Assembly: GCF_001555965.1 (NCBI RefSeq)
Contig: NZ_LSHX01000054.1
Location: 1-64,000, forward strand
DNA: 64,000 bases
Reading direction: 5' to 3'
Origin: Sphingomonas sp. CCH21-G11
Lineage (GTDB): Bacteria; Pseudomonadota; Alphaproteobacteria; Sphingomonadales; Sphingomonadaceae
The position numbers and the translations under genes were made by a program. Positions 62,482-64,000 of this stretch are shown piece after piece. The notes under the pieces are model-generated. The model was given only the letters and a program-made list of their open reading frames with translations. It did not search any database and had not been told where the DNA came from. Position 1 is the first letter of the stretch; each line of letters starts with the position of its first letter.

Positions 62482-62560
62482 CGGCACCGGCCCGCTCCCC
62501 CACCCGGTCACTCACGAGCCTATCCTGACGGGTGCCGGTCGAGGGAGCGGGCCGGTGCCG
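62482..62560. repeat. 18-bp perfect inverted repeat between convergent genes
   Basis: CGGCACCGGCCCGCTCCC (62482-62499) pairs with GGGAGCGGGCCGGTGCCG (62543-62560). The 43-base interior contains a second stem CACCCG/CGGGTG. It fills the gap between the convergent zinc-ribbon and pyrC genes, so it may act as a bidirectional terminator; no U tract. Confidence 0.85.
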
Positions 62561-62601
62561 ATTCAGCAAGGCAGAAAACGAGTCCAGCGCCGGGACAGGG
62601 T

Positions 62602-63636
62602 TCAGTCGTTCGCCAGCCGCCAGTTCAACCGCGTGCCCGCGTGAAACGGGACGAGCGCGCTGCCGGCCGCGGCGATGCGATCGGGTACGTCGCAGCCGTC
62701 GCGCACCAGCGTGATCACGTCGTCATTGACCGACAGACGGTAAAAGGCCGGACCCGCGAGCGATGCGAAGGTTTCGAGCCGGTCGAGCGCGCCTTCCTCC
62801 TCGAACACCTGTGCATAGCTTTCGATCGCATGGGGCGCATTGAAGATGCCGGCGCAGCCACAGGCGCTTTCCTTGCGTTCGACGACATGGGGTGCGCTGT
62901 CGGTGCCCAGGAAGAACTTCATCGATCCCGATGTCGCCGCCGCGCGCAGCGCCAGCCGGTGGCGCTCGCGCTTGGCGACGGGCAGGCAATAGGCATGCGG
63001 GCGGATACCGCCGTCGAACATCGCGTTGCGGCTGAGGTGAAGGTGCTGCGGCGTGATCGTCGCGGCGATCCGCGCGTCGCCATCGGTCACGAACGCGACC
63101 GCATCGGCCGTGGTGATATGTTCGAACACGATGCGGAGCGCCGGGAAATCCGCCATCAATCCGGTCAGCACGCGGTCGATGAACACCGCCTCGCGGTCAA
63201 AGATATCGATGTCGCCATCGGTAACTTCGCCATGGATCAGCAATGGCATGCCCACGCGTTGCATCGCCTCGAACACGCGCGCCAGCCGGGTGATGTCGGT
63301 CACCCCGTGCGCGGAATTGGTCGTCGCATGCGCGGGATAGAGCTTGCACGCGGTGAACACCCCCTGCTCGAACCCGCCGACGATCTCGTCCGCATCGGCA
63401 TCGTCGGTCAGGTAGCACGTCATCAGCGGGGTGAAGCCGGGCCCGGCGGCGGCGCGGATGCGGTCGCGATAGGCCCGTGCGTCGGCGATGCGCACGACCG
63501 GTGGTGACAAATTGGGCATGACGATCGCGCGCGCGAACTGGCGCGCGCTAAAGGGCGCGACCGCGGCGAGCATGTCGCCATCGCGCAGGTGCACATGCCA
63601 GTCGTCGGGGCGGCGGATGGTCAGGCGTTCGGTCAT
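62602..63636 (-). CDS. pyrC: Dihydroorotase (class II)
   Basis: Pyrimidine enzyme of 344 residues, the length of type II dihydroorotases. Metal motif '[12 protein letters not shown]', carboxylated Lys in '[11 protein letters not shown]', His in 'LLIHGEV' and 'FEHITT', and Asp in '[10 protein letters not shown]'. Converges with the zinc-ribbon gene across the inverted repeat. Confidence 0.96.
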   Translation of the reverse strand: MTERLTIRRPDDWHVHLRDGDMLAAVAPFSARQFARAIVMPNLSPPVVRIADARAYRDRIRAAAGPGFTPLMTCYLTDDADADEIVGGFEQGVFTACKLYPAHATTNSAHGVTDITRLARVFEAMQRVGMPLLIHGEVTDGDIDIFDREAVFIDRVLTGLMADFPALRIVFEHITTADAVAFVTDGDARIAATITPQHLHLSRNAMFDGGIRPHAYCLPVAKRERHRLALRAAATSGSMKFFLGTDSAPHVVERKESACGCAGIFNAPHAIESYAQVFEEEGALDRLETFASLAGPAFYRLSVNDDVITLVRDGCDVPDRIAAAGSALVPFHAGTRLNWRLAND

Positions 63637-63722
63637 CCCGCCGCTTTAGCTCGCCACCCTCCCGCCCGCCAGTCCGCGCAAGGCGGCTTGGGTTCGGCTG
63701 CGCCGCTGCCTATGTAGATGCA

Positions 63723-64000
63723 ATGGACAATTTCGACGCAGCAGCGGCGACCCGGCTCGACGATCGCGCCGTCGTGCGCATCGCCGGCGATGATGTTCGC
63801 GGGTTCCTGCAGGGGCTGGTGACCAATGACGTCATGGCGGTCGCCCCGGACCGGCCGGTCTGGGCCGGTCTGCTGAGTCCGCAGGGCAAGGCGCTGTTCG
63901 ACTTCATCCTGTGGGACGGTGGCGATGGCGCGATCCTGATCGACTGCGAGGCAGCCGAGGCGCCCGCGCTGACCCAGCGGCTCACCCTTTATCGCCTGCG
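63723..64000 (+). CDS. ygfZ: YgfZ-like folate-binding protein, 3' end missing
   Basis: First 92 residues of a GcvT-like protein of the YgfZ family (iron-sulphur cluster repair/assembly). 'GFLQGLVTNDV' and 'GLLSPQGKALFDFIL' match the start of the tetrahydrofolate-binding domain. The conserved Cys motif would be beyond the window. The frame is open to the right edge. Divergent from pyrC by 86 bases. Confidence 0.8.
   Translation, partial: MDNFDAAAATRLDDRAVVRIAGDDVRGFLQGLVTNDVMAVAPDRPVWAGLLSPQGKALFDFILWDGGDGAILIDCEAAEAPALTQRLTLYRL

Overview
The window is a 64 kb stretch of GC-rich chromosome that looks like Sphingomonas or a close relative (Alphaproteobacteria, Sphingomonadaceae). The indications are 5-aminolevulinate synthase (C4 haem pathway), a MipZ-type division ATPase beside a tiny J-domain protein, PgmG-type phosphoglucomutase/phosphomannomutase, a very large TonB-dependent receptor in a glucan locus, betaine-lipid genes, and many ATGA/GTGA stop-start overlaps. 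I see no plasmid, phage, transposase, rRNA operon or CRISPR array.

Layout. 1-4.3 kb: the end of a class A beta-lactamase-like gene, then a copper island in which a CsoR-type repressor is divergent from copA-copB, with a CsoR-like operator between them. 4.3-16.9 kb: a beta-glucan utilisation locus with a tryptophan-halogenase-like flavoprotein divergent from a TonB-dependent receptor, a secreted GH16 endo-glucanase, a LacI-family regulator, two MFS carriers, a GH3 beta-glucosidase and rpiB. Three LacI-like operators (two in the halogenase/receptor promoter, one before the GH3 gene) tie it into one regulon. 17-31 kb: btaA-btaB (phosphate-free betaine lipids), an EEP-family hydrolase, hemA, murI, plsY-dprA, a hemerythrin-like protein, topA, panC, mipZ and a J-domain protein. 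30.6-40.6 kb: pgmG, a DEDD exonuclease, a minus-strand XRE regulator-membrane protein-TraB/GumN group preceded by an array of TGAC...GTCA palindromes, an alpha/beta hydrolase-OsmC fusion, a YopT-like (C58) cysteine protease candidate, a serine hydrolase, and a PhzF/CDF/PdxH operon. 40.7-48.4 kb: a circularly permuted ATP-grasp-alpha-E fusion with a transglutaminase (predicted peptide-modification pair), a CbpA-like co-chaperone, BrkB-fabI-DUF3052-aroC. 48.5-64 kb: tRNA-Leu(GAG), tRNA-Thr(GGT), a small conserved-looking ORF, a PD40/amidohydrolase fusion, a protein made of two near-identical 165-residue repeats, metX-metW, hisC-tyrC, ftsE-ftsX-ydcF-plsC, a zinc-ribbon membrane protein, pyrC and the start of a ygfZ-like gene.

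How the parts work together. The glucan locus reads as outer-membrane capture (receptor), hydrolysis to oligosaccharide (GH16), periplasmic trimming to glucose (GH3) and inner-membrane uptake (GluP/FucP-type and second MFS), under LacI control. The copper island oxidises and sequesters copper in the periplasm and outer membrane under Cu(I)-responsive repression. The remainder is mostly core metabolism (haem, methionine, aromatic amino acids, pyrimidine, pantothenate, lipids, cell wall, division).

Most worth following up: the C58 protease candidate (36085-36783), the palindrome array (34582-34676), the three-site LacI regulon, the ATP-grasp/transglutaminase pair and the duplicated-domain protein (52892-54076). 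All functions are inferred by reading the sequence; no database search was possible.
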